From an uncultured Verrucomicrobiales bacterium (GTDB lineage Bacteria > Verrucomicrobiota > Verrucomicrobiia > Verrucomicrobiales > DEV007), in assembly GCA_913058215.1 (NCBI GenBank), contig CAJXQE010000008.1:1-48253 (forward strand): a stretch of 48,253 nucleotides of DNA, written 5' to 3'. Shown one piece after another: positions 45,905-48,253 of the stretch. The notes under the pieces are model-generated. The model did no database searches. It worked only from the letters and a program-made list of their open reading frames with translations, and was not told the DNA's origin. Position 1 is the stretch's first letter. Each line of letters opens with the position of its first letter. The position numbers and the translations under genes were made by a program.

Positions 45905-46128
45905 ATAGGAGAGTGCCTGAAGGAGTTGTCCCCAGATCGGGGTTTCGGGTTGCCGGTCCTGTGAAGTTTCTACGGTGATGCCGTGAATGTGCCGATAAAA
46001 GAGGAGGTCGGCAAGTGCGTAAGCGCCTCCAGAGAATGATGGAACAAGAATGTTTCGTGTTAGGTTTTAGATCTGCCGGAAGTGTTTGATTGCAAGGCTT
46101 TGCGTGATCGAATTTTAAAAAACAGAAG

Positions 46129-47721
46129 ATGAACAGTAACTTTCCCTGGAAATATTTTTTAGGTGCCGGGTGCGCGCTGTGCTTCGTCGCCGTTTCCGGC
46201 CTGAGTGCCGATGATCTGTACCAGGAATCATTTGATGCAGATCCGGGGTATGTATCCGCGAAAGGGCCGAACGATAACAATATTTCCTCGGTCTCTTTCG
46301 GCGCAGGAAACTCCGGCTTCCCTAAAATTGAGACGGGAAAGTATGGCGGGACTTCCCAATACCTGTCCGGCACGAAGATCGTGGGTTCGACTAAGAACGG
46401 GACGCTGCAACTTGGGTCGAGTGCTGCCGTTCAGGGGCTTTCGAGAAACCGCAGCACAATGACCTTTATCGATACTTCGAAAGCGGAAGTAGGGCAGTAT
46501 GAAATCACCTTTAATGTTTCCGATTTCCAGTCCGCCGATCCTGCTAACACCAGTTTGTATCTCCACATCTACGAAGGGAGAAAGTCTCACAGGGGGCACG
46601 TTAAATACCAGCTCACGAGTCAAAAGACACTGCCTGAACTCGCCTCCACGAAGCCGCTGATTTCGGCAGCGATGGGTGCGATGAATTATGAAGTGGTGAT
46701 GAATAATGAGATCACCGGAAATGGAAAATATACACTCCGGTTTGGACTTCCCAATGTTGGTGAAACCGGCGATTTTATTGCGCTGGCCTGGTCGCAGGTG
46801 GAGACACGGGGCGGAGCACCTATGCCGTCGATGACTATTGATAATGTGAAAGTCAGCCTGCTTCCGGCAGTCGGAAGTAAGATTACTTCAAAAGAGGCGC
46901 TGCCTGAAACGCCCTTTGGACAGGCTGAGTCATCAGGGAGCTGGTCTCTGGTGGAAGATTTTTCGGATGAGTTCAATGAGGACAAGGTGGATCCCCGCAA
47001 ATGGAACAATTACCCCGGGAGTTGGGGGGCGTGGAGTTGGGATGAGGCAAATACAATTCAGAAGGAAGGTAAGCTTCAGCTTCAAATGGTTCACGAACCT
47101 CACACCCGGAACCATACAGAATTATTCTACAAGTCCGGGATTCTTCGTTCTCACCGACAGATGACCTATGGATACTACGAAGCCCGGATCAAAGGGGCTG
47201 AATTGTTCCCCGGAGCCTGTCCTGCATTCTGGATATACAGCGATGGAAGGCAATACACTGGAGAGGTTCGCTATTGCGAAATTGATTTTGTTGAACTGCA
47301 AATGAATCAGCTCAATCAAACCACCAAAGAGCGGGACCCGGTCGAACACATTGACCTGAATCTTCACCTGCGACTGGTGGATGAGAACGGAAAAGTGCGC
47401 TGGGTTCGTCCGGGATCAGACCCTGAGCTATGTGCCAGTTCCTGGAAGGCTCCCTGGGATCCCCGGAAAGATTTCCATGTCTACGGCTGCGATGTCACTC
47501 CGGAACTGATTACTTGGTACATCGATGGAGAGCAAGTCGCCCAAAAGAAAAATACGTATTGGCACCTTCCGATGAATTTAACTCTTTCTCTTGGTTTACG
47601 TTATCCTCACCTCGGCTGGGTCGGTCAGGATATGAAACCTGTTCCCGGCGCGGCGACTGGCGAGGGGTTTCCCACTACTGCTGATGTGGATTGGGTCCGG
47701 GTGTGGAAACGCGGAGAATAG
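46129..47721 (+). CDS. GH16 glycoside hydrolase, kappa-carrageenase/agarase-like
   Basis: The 530-residue product has a signal peptide (WKYFLGAGCALCFVAVSGLSA). Residues 25-245 form a beta-rich N-terminal domain, possibly carbohydrate-binding. The GH16 domain starts at about 270 with VEDFSDEFNEDKVDPRKWNN and WGAWSWDEAN. YGYYEARIKGAELFPGACPAFWIY precedes the catalytic motif E384-I-D386-F-V-E389, the ExDxxE form with nucleophile and acid/base glutamates. LFYKSGILRS and WHLPMNLTLSLGLRYP resemble the kappa-carrageenase-like subfamilies rather than the laminarinases. It would cleave beta-1,4 galactan linkages in red-algal polysaccharides outside the cell. The sulfatase at 32595 could act on the same material, though it is 12 kb away. 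Confidence 0.85.
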   Translation: MNSNFPWKYFLGAGCALCFVAVSGLSADDLYQESFDADPGYVSAKGPNDNNISSVSFGAGNSGFPKIETGKYGGTSQYLSGTKIVGSTKNGTLQLGSSAAVQGLSRNRSTMTFIDTSKAEVGQYEITFNVSDFQSADPANTSLYLHIYEGRKSHRGHVKYQLTSQKTLPELASTKPLISAAMGAMNYEVVMNNEITGNGKYTLRFGLPNVGETGDFIALAWSQVETRGGAPMPSMTIDNVKVSLLPAVGSKITSKEALPETPFGQAESSGSWSLVEDFSDEFNEDKVDPRKWNNYPGSWGAWSWDEANTIQKEGKLQLQMVHEPHTRNHTELFYKSGILRSHRQMTYGYYEARIKGAELFPGACPAFWIYSDGRQYTGEVRYCEIDFVELQMNQLNQTTKERDPVEHIDLNLHLRLVDENGKVRWVRPGSDPELCASSWKAPWDPRKDFHVYGCDVTPELITWYIDGEQVAQKKNTYWHLPMNLTLSLGLRYPHLGWVGQDMKPVPGAATGEGFPTTADVDWVRVWKRGE

Positions 47722-47750
47722 CTTCCCTGGAGCTGGGCGATCTTGTGTTT

Positions 47751-48203
47751 CTATGGTTCCGCCTCGACGTGGACATAGAGTCGGTCTTCAGCGATCCGGC
47801 CCTGCTCATCTTTTCGTGATACGTGAACGAGATAGTTCCCCGGTTTTTCGTAGGAGTGTTCGATCACCGCATATCCATCGGGCGCGAGTTGTTTGACATT
47901 GCCGTCTGACTTTGTTTTTACCGGCGGTGTACCGTCGCCGAAATCCCAGGACTCTTCACCATGAGTGGTGCCGAAAGCCCTTACCTTGAAAGTTACGGGA
48001 TTTCCCGGCCTAATCTTAAAGCTTGGGTGGTAGGTGGCGTGAAGTCTTGGTGGTGCCATTTCTTCATTGTCTTTCCCCCGGGCGAAGACCTTTACCCGAA
48101 CAAAGTTTACATCTGTCTCTCCCGCGGAGTCGGTAATTAGCAGCGTTTCCCGATAGGAGCCGGGAAGTGGATACTCTTTCATGACACTTGACCCGGTAGC
48201 GGT
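47751..48203 (-). CDS. PKD-domain protein, C-terminal fragment cut by contig end
   Basis: Only the last 150 codons are present. The upstream (right-hand) part is missing because biological sequence stops at 48203 and adapter follows. Residues 1-40 are the end of one PKD-like domain (GSYRETLLITDSAGETDVNF). Residues 50-150 hold a second PKD domain with ESWDFGDGTPPVK and HSYEKPGNYLVHVSRKDEQG. The frame runs on into adapter, where a GTG gives the false N-terminus MYKRQ. The full protein is likely a large exported protein with tandem PKD domains; its catalytic part, if any, is unseen. Confidence 0.8.
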   Translation of the reverse strand, partial: TATGSSVMKEYPLPGSYRETLLITDSAGETDVNFVRVKVFARGKDNEEMAPPRLHATYHPSFKIRPGNPVTFKVRAFGTTHGEESWDFGDGTPPVKTKSDGNVKQLAPDGYAVIEHSYEKPGNYLVHVSRKDEQGRIAEDRLYVHVEAEP

Positions 48204-48253
48204 CTGTCTCTTATACACATCTCCGAGCCCACGAGACCGAGGCTGATCTCGTA
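48204..48253. other. Illumina Nextera adapter contamination
   Basis: 48204-48222 is CTGTCTCTTATACACATCT, the Tn5 mosaic end used in Nextera libraries. 48223-48237 is CCGAGCCCACGAGAC, the read-2 side. 48238-48245 (CGAGGCTG) fits an i7 index, as listed for N710. 48246-48253 (ATCTCGTA) is the start of P7. All four parts follow in library order, so this is not genomic DNA. Confidence 0.97.

Noticed and set aside
1..48203. CRISPR arrays, tRNA or rRNA genes, insertion sequences and prophage genes
   Set aside because: Read through on both strands; no regularly spaced repeats, cloverleaf genes, transposases, integrases or phage structural genes were seen.

Overview
The window looks like a chromosomal fragment of a Verrucomicrobiota (PVC-group) bacterium, probably marine or aquatic and probably from a metagenome. 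The evidence is the mix of families. There are two DUF1501 proteins, a DUF1552/DUF1592 pair with planctomycete-type cytochrome c motifs, a ThuA protein, a DUF6288 PDZ/HEAT protein, an SHD1 protein, a 1,857-residue lamin-tail/CotH surface protein, a Cys-type sulfatase and a GH16 glycanase. The large exported proteins end in the '...W...FYR/FYQ' module often seen in Verrucomicrobiota. The assignment is an inference from gene content. No rRNA, tRNA, CRISPR array, prophage or insertion sequence was found.

Layout. 1-2360: two overlapping glycosyltransferase genes, the first cut by the window edge. 2422-3372: exported beta-propeller protein. 3361-6023 (minus): malonate uptake and activation operon madL-madM-matB. 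6390-8745: exported beta-helix protein with a very basic tail, facing a ricin-lectin protein. 8872-12614 (minus): catabolic operon of an enolase-superfamily enzyme, a sodium/solute symporter and a creatininase-family hydrolase. 12782-17712: DUF1501 protein, a LamG protein interrupted by a propeller, a sialate-O-acetylesterase-type esterase and a small DUF4177-like protein. 18067-26480: giant LTD/CotH protein and a sorbosone-dehydrogenase/PKD/cytochrome c fusion.

26693-28235: a MarR regulator and an NmrA-type oxidoreductase, each preceded by the same palindrome, closed by a good terminator. 28622-31789: three-gene overlapping operon of an OPA-type MFS transporter, a LicC/PntC-like cytidylyltransferase and a short MetE-like zinc methyltransferase. 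This is the most promising candidate for an undescribed pathway. 31870-31973: nested inverted repeat. 32057-35973: monooxygenase, sulfatase and second DUF1501 protein. 36060-45335: SHD1 protein, DUF1552/DUF1592 pair, ThuA protein, BASS transporter and DUF6288 protein. 45398-47721: membrane protein with an uncertain start and a kappa-carrageenase-like GH16. 47751-48203: end of a PKD protein.

The last 50 bases (48204-48253) are not biological. They are Illumina Nextera adapter: transposon mosaic end, read-2 primer site, an 8-base index and the start of P7. The right end is therefore a contig end, and the PKD gene that runs into it is artificially truncated.

The genes mostly serve nutrient scavenging: secreted lectins, esterase, sulfatase and glycanase act on sulfated or acetylated polysaccharides, and small organic acids enter through MadLM, SSS, BASS and MFS carriers.
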